Positions 1-8,429 of a stretch of DNA of 46,902 nucleotides are shown here, piece after piece. Location: positions 1 to 46,902 of the forward strand of contig CANJPQ010000033.1 of assembly GCA_947476275.1 (NCBI GenBank), written 5' to 3'. Both the position numbers and the translations under genes were made by a program. Below the pieces are notes generated by a model. The model did no database searches, was not told the origin of the DNA, and saw only the letters and a list, made by a program, of their open reading frames with translations. Position 1 is the first letter of the stretch, and each line of letters starts with the position of its first letter. This DNA is from Fidelibacterota bacterium. Its GTDB lineage: Bacteria; Pseudomonadota; Alphaproteobacteria; Rhodospirillales; Rhodospirillaceae.

Positions 1-543
1 CTGCGCAGCCAGGTCGACAACATCGCCGAAGACGCAAGCTTCAACGGCGTCAACCTGCTCAAGAATCAGATCGGCGCATTCGCTCCAGGTGCCGACTATC
101 TGACCGTTAAGTTCAACGAGCGTACCGAGGCCAAAGCCGTCAATCAGCTGGTCGTGTCGGGCCTCAAGAACGCCGATTTCACAACCATTCTCGCCACCTC
201 CGCGCAGGCCACCGGCACCACTGGCGTCACCACCGTGTGGGGCCAGACCGGCACCGCCGCGGTGTTCGCGATCAACGCGTCGATCAAGGCAATCGACTCC
301 GCGCTGGTCACCGTGCGCCAGGCCGGCCAGGCCTTCGGTACCAACGCGTCGCTGCTCGGCATCCGTCAGGATTTCACGCAGAACCTGATCAACACGCTGA
401 AGGGCGGCGCCGGCGATCTCGTCAACGCTGACCTCAATGAAGAATCGGCCAATCTGCTTTCACTGCAGACTCGCCAGCAGCTCGGCACGATCTCGCTCTC
501 GATCGCGCAGAAGTCCGAGCAGTCCGTGCTGCGCCTGTTCTAA
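1..543 (+). CDS. Flagellin, C-terminal part (cut by window edge)
   Basis: This is the end of a flagellin gene whose start lies left of the window; the frame is open from base 1. The visible 180 residues begin in the N-terminal D1 helix region (LRSQVDNIAEDASFNGVNLL), run through a short central segment, and end with the flagellin C-terminal domain (NADLNEESANLLSLQTRQQL) and the terminus SVLRLF. It closely resembles the next gene: the last 66 bases differ at only one position by my reading. Flagellin is exported through the flagellar type III apparatus and polymerises into the filament. A terminator follows the stop. Confidence 0.95.
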   Translation: MRSQVDNIAEDASFNGVNLLKNQIGAFAPGADYLTVKFNERTEAKAVNQLVVSGLKNADFTTILATSAQATGTTGVTTVWGQTGTAAVFAINASIKAIDSALVTVRQAGQAFGTNASLLGIRQDFTQNLINTLKGGAGDLVNADLNEESANLLSLQTRQQLGTISLSIAQKSEQSVLRLF

Positions 544-567
544 TCGCAATTCTAAGAAGTTTGCGAC

Positions 568-600
568 GTGGCGGATCCAGAAGGGTCCGCCACAGCTTTT
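568..600 (+). terminator. Intrinsic terminator after the first flagellin
   Basis: Arms GTGGCGGATCC and GGGTCCGCCAC pair over 11 bases with one G-T type mismatch, around the loop AGAA, and are followed by AGCTTTT. It lies 25 bases after the flagellin stop, so each flagellin gene seems to be its own transcription unit. Confidence 0.75.
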
Positions 601-629
601 CCGGATCTGTTACACGATTCTTTTCCGCG

Positions 630-648
630 TTAACCGTTCATTTGCTTT
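630..648 (+). promoter_or_regulatory. Flagellin upstream motif, copy 1
   Basis: The motif TTAAC-N2-TT-N-ATTTG-N-TTT lies 112 bases before the start of the second flagellin. The same pattern, 15 of 19 bases identical, occurs before the third flagellin at 1752. TTAAC followed by a T-rich half six bases on is like a degenerate CtrA box, but the second half is TTTG, not TTAA. Promoter or activator site is an inference. Confidence 0.4.
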
Positions 649-759
649 TGCAACCTAAACAGGTCGCACCATACCCCGACGTTCGCACGGTGACTTCTTC
701 CGTGTGATCGCACACGAAGCTGAACAGGGAATGTCTTTGATCCTAGAAAGGGTGACAGC

Positions 760-1653
760 ATGGCTAGCGATATTTCTCTTGGCTCTGCGACACGGACAAA
801 CCTCCTGTCGCTGCAGACCACCACCGGATTGATCGGCCGCACGCAAGAGCGTCTGGCCACCGGTCTCAAGGTCAACAACGCGCTCGACGACGCGCTCGCG
901 TTCTTCCGCGCGCGCAACTTGAACAGCCGCGCCGGCGACTTGAGCGCCATCAAGGACGGCATCAACGGATCGATCAGCGTTCTGAAGGCCGCGACACAGG
1001 GTCTCGAATCGATCGAATCGACGCTCAAGCAGATGAAGGCGCTCGCGCAGTCCGCGATTTCCTCGCCGGAAAGCTCCACCCGCGCCAAGCTCGCCAGCCA
1101 GTTCAACGAACTGCGCAGCCAGGTCGACAACCTCGCCGAAGACGCCAGCTTCAACGGCGTCAATCTCTTGAAGAACAGCATCGGTGCGTTCCGCGCCGGC
1201 GCCGACTTCCTGACGGTGAAGTTCAACGAGCGCACCGAGAACAAGATGATCAACCAGTTGGTCGTCTCGGGCCTCAAGTCCACCGACTTCAATTCCATCA
1301 TGGCCACCTCTGCACAGGCCACCGGCACTTACGGCGTCACCACCGTGTGGGGCCAGACCGGCACCGCCGCGATCTTCGCCATCAACGCGTCGATCAAGGC
1401 CATCGACTCGGCGCTGGTCACCGTGCGCCAGTCCAGCCAGGCGTTCGGTACGAACGCCTCGATGCTGGGTATCCGCGAAGAGTTCACCCAGAATCTGATC
1501 AACACCCTGAAGGGTGGCGCTTCGGATCTGGTCAACGCCGACCTCAACGAAGAATCGGCGAACCTGCTTTCGCTGCAGACCCGCCAGCAGCTCGGCACGA
1601 TCTCGCTCTCGATCGCGCAGAAGTCCGAGCAGTCGGTGCTGCGCCTGTTCTAA
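760..1653 (+). CDS. Flagellin
   Basis: A complete 297-residue flagellin, the filament subunit. The N-terminal D0/D1 region (about residues 5-140) has the typical heptad pattern (TRTNLLSLQTTTGLIGRTQE) and the C-terminal domain (about 215-297) ends in SVLRLF. At under 300 residues it is near the minimum for a flagellin, so surface-exposed D2/D3 domains must be very small or absent. The start is supported by AAGGGTG just upstream. It sits in a tandem array of three flagellins ahead of flbT and flaF, which in Caulobacter control flagellin synthesis after transcription. Its 3' end is almost identical to that of the first copy, suggesting recent duplication or gene conversion. Confidence 0.97.
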   Translation: MASDISLGSATRTNLLSLQTTTGLIGRTQERLATGLKVNNALDDALAFFRARNLNSRAGDLSAIKDGINGSISVLKAATQGLESIESTLKQMKALAQSAISSPESSTRAKLASQFNELRSQVDNLAEDASFNGVNLLKNSIGAFRAGADFLTVKFNERTENKMINQLVVSGLKSTDFNSIMATSAQATGTYGVTTVWGQTGTAAIFAINASIKAIDSALVTVRQSSQAFGTNASMLGIREEFTQNLINTLKGGASDLVNADLNEESANLLSLQTRQQLGTISLSIAQKSEQSVLRLF

Positions 1654-1678
1654 GCTTAAGTACCACCAACTAACTCAA

Positions 1679-1708
1679 GGGCGGCCCGGATGTACGGCCG
1701 CCCTTTTT
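1679..1708 (+). terminator. Intrinsic terminator after the second flagellin
   Basis: Perfect 8-base arms GGGCGGCC and GGCCGCCC around a 9-base loop, followed directly by TTTTT. It lies 26 bases past the stop codon of the second flagellin. Confidence 0.88.
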
Positions 1709-1751
1709 CTTTGTCTGGCTGACAAATGCAGTCGATGTCTTCTGCAGACCA

Positions 1752-1770
1752 TTAACTATTTATTTGGTTT
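1752..1770 (+). promoter_or_regulatory. Flagellin upstream motif, copy 2
   Basis: Second occurrence of TTAAC-N2-TT-N-ATTTG-N-TTT, 127 bases before the third flagellin. The similar placement before two flagellins, inside otherwise dissimilar intergenic DNA, suggests a shared promoter or activator site. Confidence 0.4.
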
Positions 1771-1850
1771 ACCCCAGTACTTCTCATAACGGACGAGCAG
1801 AAGTGCAAGTCTGCGGCCGCCATTGATGCGACCGCAAAAACCGAACCGAG

Positions 1851-1876
1851 ACCGCTCAACCGAAGCTGAGCGCGGT
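1851..1876 (+). promoter_or_regulatory. Possible 5' UTR hairpin of the third flagellin
   Basis: ACCGCTCA at 1851 can pair with TGAGCGCGGT at 1867 if two bases are bulged. It lies 20-45 bases before the start codon. FlbT of Caulobacter binds a flagellin 5' UTR, and flbT is two genes downstream, so this could be a target; that link is inference only. Confidence 0.25.
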
Positions 1877-1896
1877 TCATAGAGTGGGGTCTGCCC

Positions 1897-2790
1897 ATGG
1901 CGAACGAGATCAATCTTTCATCTGCGACGCGCACAAATCTTTTGTCGCTGCAGACCACGACTGGGCTGATCGGCCGCACGCAGGAACGCCTTGCGACGGG
2001 CTTGAAAGTCAACAGCGCGCTCGATGACGCGCTCGCATTCTTCAAGGCGCGAAACCTCAACAGCCGCGCGTCGGATCTCGCGTCGATCAAGAGCGGAATC
2101 ACTGACGGCATCAACGTCATCAAGGCCGCGATCCAAGGTCTCGAATCGATCGAGCAGACGATCAAGCAGATGAAGGCGCTGGCGACCTCGGCGATCTCAT
2201 CGCCGGAAAGCTCGACGCGCGCCAAGCTCGCCAGCCAGTTCAACGAACTGCGCAGTCAGGTCGACAACCTGGCGGAAGACTCGAGCTTCAACGGCGTCAA
2301 CCTGCTGAAGAATTCAACCGGACCCTTTTCGCCCGGCGCCGACTACCTCACGGTCAAGTTCAACGAGCGCACGGAAGCCAAAGCCGTCAACCAGTTGGTC
2401 GTCAGCGGTTTGCGCGGTACGGATTTCACGACCATGTTGGCCACATCCGCGCAGGCCACCGGCACCGCCGGGACGACGACCCTGTGGGGCCAGACCGGCG
2501 TTGCCGCGCTCAACGCCATCAGCGCCTCGATTCGCGCGCTGGACTCCGCGCTGGTGATCGTCCGTCAGGCCGCGGTCGGGTTCGGTACCCGTTCGGCGCT
2601 GCTCGAAATCCGCCGGTCGTTCACGGACAACCTCGTAAACACCCTCAAGGGTGGTGCCTCGGATCTGGTCAACGCGGATCTGAACGAAGAATCGGCCAAT
2701 CTCTTGTCCCTGCAAACCCGCCAGCAGCTTGGCACCATCTCCCTGCAGATCGCCCAGAAGTCCGAGGAAGCGATCCTGCGGCTGTTCTAG
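1897..2790 (+). CDS. Flagellin, divergent copy
   Basis: A complete 297-residue flagellin with the same N- and C-terminal polymerisation domains as its neighbours. It differs most from about residue 165 on (for example TTTLWGQTGVAAL where the second copy has VTTVWGQTGTAAI) and ends in AILRLF. A GGGG stretch precedes the ATG. As the most divergent of the three it may have a distinct place in the filament, for example near the hook as in multi-flagellin alphaproteobacteria. A small palindrome, CTAGAG-G-CTCTAG, spans its stop codon. flbT starts 125 bases downstream. Confidence 0.97.
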   Translation: MANEINLSSATRTNLLSLQTTTGLIGRTQERLATGLKVNSALDDALAFFKARNLNSRASDLASIKSGITDGINVIKAAIQGLESIEQTIKQMKALATSAISSPESSTRAKLASQFNELRSQVDNLAEDSSFNGVNLLKNSTGPFSPGADYLTVKFNERTEAKAVNQLVVSGLRGTDFTTMLATSAQATGTAGTTTLWGQTGVAALNAISASIRALDSALVIVRQAAVGFGTRSALLEIRRSFTDNLVNTLKGGASDLVNADLNEESANLLSLQTRQQLGTISLQIAQKSEEAILRLF

Positions 2791-2914
2791 AGGCTCTAGC
2801 GGCCGTTCCGTCGCCGGGCTTCACGGGGTAGCTGTTTCGATTCATACTGCCGCCGGCGCGCGCCGGGCTCAGCAACGCCTGCTCGGCCATAACCGTACGT
2901 ACAATAGGCGATCG

Positions 2915-3313
2915 ATGCCGCTTAAGTTGACCCTGAAGCCCAACGAAAAGGTCCTGATCGGGACCTCGGTGATCGCCAATGGGCCTGCCAAGACCGAATT
3001 CGTGGTGCTGAATCGCGTCCCGGTGGTCCGGGAGAAGGACATCATTACGGAGGAGCAGGCCGACACGGTCGGCAAGAAGCTCTACGTGACGATCCTGAAC
3101 ATGTATATCAATCCGATCCGTGAAAAGGATTATCACGGTATTTACTTCGCTTTAATGAGAGAAATGATCCTCTTACCTGTGGATGCCCGTGCAGTTGAGC
3201 TGATGGTCGAGATGTCCCAAAACATCCTGGCCAGCGACCATTACCGGGCGCTCAAATTGTGTCGGCAGCTGATCAAGTTCGAGGCGGAGGCCTTGGCCAA
3301 TGTCAAAAGATAA
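2915..3313 (+). CDS. flbT: FlbT, flagellin synthesis regulator
   Basis: A 132-residue protein that matches FlbT over its length (MPLKLTLKPNEKVLIGTSVI start, FVVLNRVPVVREKDII, IYFALMREMILLP). In Caulobacter FlbT is an RNA-binding protein that destabilises flagellin mRNA until the hook is complete, and FlaF opposes it. The open frame extends about 60 codons further upstream, but that stretch is arginine and proline rich and unlike FlbT, so ATG 2915 is chosen. It overlaps flaF by 14 bases and follows the flagellin array, which fits a role on those transcripts. Confidence 0.95.
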   Translation: MPLKLTLKPNEKVLIGTSVIANGPAKTEFVVLNRVPVVREKDIITEEQADTVGKKLYVTILNMYINPIREKDYHGIYFALMREMILLPVDARAVELMVEMSQNILASDHYRALKLCRQLIKFEAEALANVKR

Positions 3314-3710
3314 AGTTGCAGCGTATGCGCAGCAGCAGAAGCGCAACTTGTCGCCGCGTGAAGTGGAAGCGATGGCTTTCACCAAGGCTGCGCTGATGCT
3401 CGAAGATGCGAAGAAAGTCTCGAACAACATCAACGAGTACTCGAAGGCGCTGCGCTTCAATCACCTGCTGTGGACGATCATCCAGGCAGATTTGACGGAT
3501 CCGGAAAATCAATTGCCGCCGGAGATCAAGGCGAACGTGATGAGCCTGTCGATCTTCGTCGACAAGCAGACCACGAAGGCGCTGCGCTCCAGCGTTCCGA
3601 CCGATCTCGATGTGCTGATCAATATCAACCGCAACCTCGCCGCCGGCTTGCGCTCGACGCCGGGGGCCGCGCCGGCCGAGCCGGCGACGACGACCACCGC
3701 CGCGACCTGA
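3300..3710 (+). CDS. flaF: FlaF, flagellin biosynthesis regulator
   Basis: A 136-residue FlaF-family protein. The helical core (REVEAMAFTKAALMLEDAKK, LRFNHLLWTIIQADLTDPEN, MSLSIFVDKQTTKAL, LDVLININRNLAAGL) is typical of the family; the last 20 residues are an Ala/Pro/Thr tail. FlaF is needed for flagellin translation or secretion in Caulobacter and acts opposite FlbT. The start lies inside the end of flbT, so the two are probably translationally coupled. A second FlaF-like gene occurs at 20906-21259 on the other strand. Confidence 0.93.
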   Translation: MSKDKVAAYAQQQKRNLSPREVEAMAFTKAALMLEDAKKVSNNINEYSKALRFNHLLWTIIQADLTDPENQLPPEIKANVMSLSIFVDKQTTKALRSSVPTDLDVLININRNLAAGLRSTPGAAPAEPATTTTAAT

Positions 3711-3753
3711 CGCCCTCGGGCCCGGGAGCGTGGCGTAAACGCCGGCGCCCGGC

Positions 3754-6576
3754 ATGACGATGACATCCTCCGAAACAACGGCAGAGGCACCCGCGACGGG
3801 GTCACCCCGCGCGTCGTCCTCGCCGCTGCTCGTCAACGGCCTGAAGTTCTTGGAGGCCGGCGATGCCGCCGGCGCGGACTTCCTTCTGCAAACCTATTTG
3901 ACCTCGGCTCCCGACGACGCGGATGCGCTCAATCTTGCCGGCGTCGCCAAGCGTCAGCTTGGCGATCCGGCAGCGGCGCGCACGCTGCTGGAGCGCGCCG
4001 TGGCGCTGGTGCCGCAAGAGATCACCTTCGTCATCAATCTCGCCCATTCGCTCGTCGATCTGGGCGAGGGCAGTGCCGCGTTGACCGCCGTCGAACAGCC
4101 CTTGCGCACCAGTCCGGGCCAACCCGATGCGCTGCTCGCGCGCGTGCATATCCTGCAACGCCTCGGCCGCAGCGACGAAGCGGTTGCGACCGCGCGCATG
4201 GCGGTGGCTTTCAACCGCGACCACGCGCGTGCACGTCACACACTTGGCTTGGCGCTGTTCAAGTCCGGCGACCGCGCCGGCGCCTTGGAAAATTTCCAGG
4301 AAGCGACACGCCTCGAGGCGGACTATGCCGAAGCCTGGGTCAACACCGGCGTGGTGCAGAAGGATTTGGGCCTCTATGCGGACGCGGAGGCTAGCTATCG
4401 CCGCGCGCTCGCGCTTACGCCGTCAGATCCCATCGTCCACAACAATCTCGCGAACCTGCTCTCGACGCGGGGCCGCAAGGATGAGGCCCTCGACGCCTTC
4501 CGCATCGCCCTGCAGATCGATCCCGGCTATGTCGAAGCCAAGATCAACCTCGGTATCGCCCTGCGCGATCACGGCGAGGTCGACGCCGCGCTTGCGGGCC
4601 TGGCCCACGCCGTCGCCCAGCATCCGGGTCACGCCGGCCTGCTCAACGCCTATGGCAACACGCTGCGGCAAGCCGACCAACTCGACGAAGCCATCGCCAC
4701 CCTCGAACAGGCTGTCGCCGTCGAGCCCGCGTATGCCGAAGCCCACAACAACCTCGGCCTGGCCCTGGCCTTGAAGTTCCAACTCGATGCGGCCGCCACC
4801 CATCTCGGCCGCGCCGCCGCGCTGAAGCCGGACTCCGCTGTCATCGGCAACAACCACGGTGCGCTGCTCCTGCGCATGTTCCGCTTCGAGGAGGCGATCG
4901 CCGCCCTGGAGAAGGCGCTGCGCATCGATCCGGCCTACGACGAGGCGCTGACCAATCTCGGCATCTGCCACTACATGCTGGGAAACGCGGATGCGGCAAT
5001 CGCCACATATAAACGTGTGCTCGAGCGCAATCCTGACTCCAGTTTTGCCCACTACAGCCTGGGCGTGGCCTATCTCGAGGATCAGCGCCTGGCCGAGGCC
5101 GAGATCGAGATCAAACGCTCGCTCGCGCTCGATCCGCACAACGCGCTGGCGCAGAACACGCTCGGCGTGCTTCTGCTCGATCAGCATCAGGTGACCGCCG
5201 CGCGCGAGGCCATGCGCGCCGCCGCGGACGTGAATACGGCCTCGGCGCCGGTGTTCTACAGCAACTACGCGTTTGCCAGCCTCTACGAGGCCGATCTGTC
5301 GAACGAACAGATCCTGAATATCCACAAGGAGTTCGGCCGCCGGTTCGCGACCGACACGCCTGACCGCGCGAAGCCGCACCGCAATGCCCGCGATCCCGAA
5401 CGCAAACTGCGTCTGGCCTATCTCTCGCCGGATTTCCGCGCCCATTCGGTGGCGTACTTCTTCGAGGCTTTGCTGGAGAAGCACGACCGCAGCCGCTTCG
5501 AGGTGCTGTTGTATTCCGACACCACCCGGAAGGACTCGGTCACCTCGTCCATGAAGGCCGCCGCCGACGCCTGGACGGAAACCGGCGGCCTGACGACGGA
5601 TGTGTTCGCGCGGCGCCTGGTGGAAGACAACATCGACATCCTGGTTAACCTCGGCGGTCACACCTCCGGCAATCGTCTGCCGGTGTGCGCGCTGAAGCCG
5701 GCCCCGGTGCAGATCGAATATCTCGGCTATCCCGAGACCAGCGGCGTGCCGGCGATGCAGTATCGCCTGTCGGACATCCACGCCGATCCTCCGGGTGACG
5801 CGGAGCGCTGGTGCACGGAAGAACTCGTGCATCTGCCGCACTGCTTCCACTGCTATCGCCCGCACCCCAAGGCGCCTGACGTGGCGCCCGCACCGTTCGC
5901 GCAGACGGGCATCTTCACTTTCACATCCTTCAACGTGCTGCCCAAGGTGACCGATCGGGTGATTGCGACCTGGGCGAAGATACTGTCCCAGGTGCCGCAC
6001 GCGCGGTTCTATCTGAAGTGCAAACAGCTGCGCGACGAACGGGTGCAGGCCCTGGTGCGCGCCGGCTTCGCCGCCGCCGGCATCGCGCCGGAGCGCGTCG
6101 AAATGCAGTCCTTCGTGCCGTCGGTGGCGGAGCATCTGAACAAGTACGCCGCTGTCGACCTGGCGCTCGATCCGTTCCCCTACAACGGCACGACCACCAC
6201 CTGCGAAGCCATGTGGATGGGCGTGCCGGTGCTGTCGATCCGCGGCGACAATCACCGCAGCCGCGTCGGCGCAAGCCTGCTGCACGCCGTCGGTATCGCG
6301 GAAGACTTCGTGGCCGCGGACGTCGACGACTACGTCCGCCGCGCCGTGGCGTTCGCGAAAGATCCGGCGCGTCTGGCGGCGTTGCGGCCGACCCTGCGCC
6401 AGCGCATGGCGGCCTCGCCTTTGTGCGATGAAGCCGGCTTCACCCGCGACCTGGAGGCGACCTATCGCACGCTGTGGCGCCGCTGGTGCGCGGGCCCGGA
6501 GACCGCCATGTTCCAAGCGCCGCCGCAGTTGCGCCACGAAGATTCCATCCAAGGCGTCCTGGTGAAAACCCTGTGA
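3754..6576 (+). CDS. TPR / GT41 (SPINDLY, OGT-like) glycosyltransferase
   Basis: A 940-residue two-part protein. Residues of about 25-500 are roughly 13 tetratricopeptide repeats (pattern AEAWVNTGVVQKDLGLYADA). From about 545 follows a GT-B fold transferase of the GT41 family: LAYLSPDFRAHSVAYFFEA, LVNLGGHTSGNRLPV (about 630) and the strong motif LDPFPYNGTTTTCEAMWMG (about 805). Such enzymes move a sugar from a nucleotide donor to Ser/Thr of proteins picked by the TPRs. Lying right behind flagellins, flbT and flaF, it may glycosylate flagellin, as the TPR-glycosyltransferase FlmG does in Caulobacter. Donor and target cannot be read from sequence. A second ATG two codons on is an alternative start. 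The stop overlaps the GTG of the next gene. Confidence 0.9.
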   Translation: MTMTSSETTAEAPATGSPRASSSPLLVNGLKFLEAGDAAGADFLLQTYLTSAPDDADALNLAGVAKRQLGDPAAARTLLERAVALVPQEITFVINLAHSLVDLGEGSAALTAVEQPLRTSPGQPDALLARVHILQRLGRSDEAVATARMAVAFNRDHARARHTLGLALFKSGDRAGALENFQEATRLEADYAEAWVNTGVVQKDLGLYADAEASYRRALALTPSDPIVHNNLANLLSTRGRKDEALDAFRIALQIDPGYVEAKINLGIALRDHGEVDAALAGLAHAVAQHPGHAGLLNAYGNTLRQADQLDEAIATLEQAVAVEPAYAEAHNNLGLALALKFQLDAAATHLGRAAALKPDSAVIGNNHGALLLRMFRFEEAIAALEKALRIDPAYDEALTNLGICHYMLGNADAAIATYKRVLERNPDSSFAHYSLGVAYLEDQRLAEAEIEIKRSLALDPHNALAQNTLGVLLLDQHQVTAAREAMRAAADVNTASAPVFYSNYAFASLYEADLSNEQILNIHKEFGRRFATDTPDRAKPHRNARDPERKLRLAYLSPDFRAHSVAYFFEALLEKHDRSRFEVLLYSDTTRKDSVTSSMKAAADAWTETGGLTTDVFARRLVEDNIDILVNLGGHTSGNRLPVCALKPAPVQIEYLGYPETSGVPAMQYRLSDIHADPPGDAERWCTEELVHLPHCFHCYRPHPKAPDVAPAPFAQTGIFTFTSFNVLPKVTDRVIATWAKILSQVPHARFYLKCKQLRDERVQALVRAGFAAAGIAPERVEMQSFVPSVAEHLNKYAAVDLALDPFPYNGTTTTCEAMWMGVPVLSIRGDNHRSRVGASLLHAVGIAEDFVAADVDDYVRRAVAFAKDPARLAALRPTLRQRMAASPLCDEAGFTRDLEATYRTLWRRWCAGPETAMFQAPPQLRHEDSIQGVLVKTL

Positions 6577-8399
6577 GCCCGCATGCGCCCGGCGACCGTG
6601 ACGGGCGGATCGCGCTCGCCCTGAAGTACGCCCAGGACGATCTGGCGTCGGAAGCGTGGGAACTCCTGCGCGACATCGCCGCCGCCGTAGATGCTCCCGC
6701 CAGCGCCCTGCGTCTCGCGGCGCACCTCCGCGCATCCCTCGGCGACGCCGGTAGTGCACTGATGTACGCGGACCGTGGGCTCGCCGACACCCCGGCGGAT
6801 GTGCCGTTGCTCGCCCAGCGCGGCCTCGCCTTGCAGGCGCTGGGTCGGGCCACCGAGGCCGCCGCGTCCTATCGCGCCGCGCTCACGGTGGCGCCTGCGT
6901 CTGCCGAGCTTTGGAACAACCTCGGTCTCGCGCTTGAGGAGGCCGGGCAGGCGGGTGAGGCTGTCTCGGCCTTCGAGACCGCGATCCAGCACGGCCCTAC
7001 CTTCGCACCGGCCCGCGCGAACCTCGGCGCGCTCTATGCCGCGGCCGGGCGCTACGCTGCCGCCGCCGAGGTGTGCATGGGCGCCTTGAGGTCTGATCCA
7101 GATCACCTGCCCACGCGCATTAACCTGGCGGCGGCCCTCATCGAGCAAGCCCGCCACGCGGAAGCAGCGGAGATTCTGGCGCCGATCGCCGACCGGCCCG
7201 AGGCGGCGAATACCGCTCTCTATCTGCATCACTATCGCAGCAACGATCCCGCCAGCGTGGTGGCCGCCCACCGCGCTTGGGGCGCGCGCGCGCCGGCCGC
7301 AGGCTCCCTTGCGCGCTTGTCCACCGAGGGACGCCGCTTGAAAGTCGGCTACCTGTCCCAAGATTTCAGGCGCCACTCCGTCGCCTCTTTCTTCGAGCCG
7401 CTCCTGACCGCTCACGACCGCATGCGGGTCGAAGTATTTTGCTATGCGGCGGGTGGGCGCCCCGATGCCGTCACCGCCCGCCTCAAGGCCGCCGCGGATC
7501 ATTGGGCCGACGTCGGCGCGTTGCATGCGGAATACCTGTGCACGCGCATCCGCGAAGACAATCTCGACGTCCTGGTGGAGTTGGCCGGCCACACCCAGGG
7601 GAATCGTCTGACCGCGCTTGCCCGCCGCGCGGCACCGGTCCAGGTCACGGCCATCGGGTATCCCGGTACAACGGGCCTCAGCCAGATCGACTACCGCCTC
7701 GTCGACGGCATCACCGATCCGTTCGGCAGCGACATGTTCGCGACTGAACGGCTGCTGCGCTTACCGCGCTTGCATTGCTATCTGCCGGATCAGGATGCGC
7801 CACCGGTGGCCGCCGCACCGGCAAACACCGCAGGCTTCGTGACCTTCGGGTCTTTCAACAAGCTCGGCAAAGTCTCCGACGACACCGTTGCCGTGTGGTC
7901 GCGCGTGCTGACCGCAGTGCCGAGATCGCGCCTGTTCCTGAAAAGCAAAGCCTTGGCGGAAGAGGGGACGCGCGCGCTGACGATTGCGCGCTTCGGCGCC
8001 CACGGCGTCACGCCCGACCGCCTCACCCTGTTCGGCTGGGTGCCGGAAGACGCCGGGCATTTATCAACCTACGCCCGCGTCGACATCGCGCTCGACACCT
8101 TCCCTTACAGCGGCACCACCACCACATGCGAAGCCTTGTGGATGGGTGTGCCGGTGCTCACCCTGGCCGGGGCGACGCACGCCAGTCGCGTCAGCGCCAG
8201 CCTGCTCACGACGGTGGGCCTTACCGACTGGATCTGCGAGACCCCGGACATCTTCGTCGCCCGCGCGGTCTCCGCCGCGGCAGATGTGGCGGGCTTAAGC
8301 GTCCTACGCGCAGAGTTGCGCGAGCGGATGGCGAGCTCGCCGCTGTGCGACGGGGCAGGCTATGCCGCCGCCGTCGAAGCGGCGTATCGCGCGATGTAG
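6573..8399 (+). CDS. Second TPR / GT41-type glycosyltransferase
   Basis: A 608-residue paralogue of the preceding enzyme with fewer TPRs (about residues 20-215). The transferase part starts near 250 (LKVGYLSQDFRRHSVASFFE), with LVELAGHTQGNRLTALARRA (about 335) and LDTFPYSGTTTTCEALWMG (about 505). GTG 6573 is chosen because it overlaps the upstream stop as GTGA, indicating translational coupling; the frame is open further up but inside the neighbour. Two coupled GT41 enzymes could act on different flagellin sites or as a pair. It ends 30 bases from a convergent gene. Confidence 0.88.
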   Translation: MSPHAPGDRDGRIALALKYAQDDLASEAWELLRDIAAAVDAPASALRLAAHLRASLGDAGSALMYADRGLADTPADVPLLAQRGLALQALGRATEAAASYRAALTVAPASAELWNNLGLALEEAGQAGEAVSAFETAIQHGPTFAPARANLGALYAAAGRYAAAAEVCMGALRSDPDHLPTRINLAAALIEQARHAEAAEILAPIADRPEAANTALYLHHYRSNDPASVVAAHRAWGARAPAAGSLARLSTEGRRLKVGYLSQDFRRHSVASFFEPLLTAHDRMRVEVFCYAAGGRPDAVTARLKAAADHWADVGALHAEYLCTRIREDNLDVLVELAGHTQGNRLTALARRAAPVQVTAIGYPGTTGLSQIDYRLVDGITDPFGSDMFATERLLRLPRLHCYLPDQDAPPVAAAPANTAGFVTFGSFNKLGKVSDDTVAVWSRVLTAVPRSRLFLKSKALAEEGTRALTIARFGAHGVTPDRLTLFGWVPEDAGHLSTYARVDIALDTFPYSGTTTTCEALWMGVPVLTLAGATHASRVSASLLTTVGLTDWICETPDIFVARAVSAAADVAGLSVLRAELRERMASSPLCDGAGYAAAVEAAYRAM

Positions 8400-8429
8400 C
8401 CGGGACGAAGCGCAGGGAACTTCGCCGGA

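Noticed and set aside
656-682. Sigma-28-like TAAA-N15-CCCGACGT before the second flagellin
   Set aside because: The -10 part matches only about five of eight bases of GCCGATAA, and no counterpart is seen before the third flagellin.
1713-1730. TGGCTGACAAATGCA before the third flagellin as a sigma-54 promoter
   Set aside because: GG and GC are 9 bases apart instead of the strict 10.
4423-6759. Very long open frame on the minus strand
   Set aside because: It lies opposite the GT41 gene, is Arg/His/Gly rich and has no recognisable domain; such shadows are common in high-GC DNA with strong codon bias.
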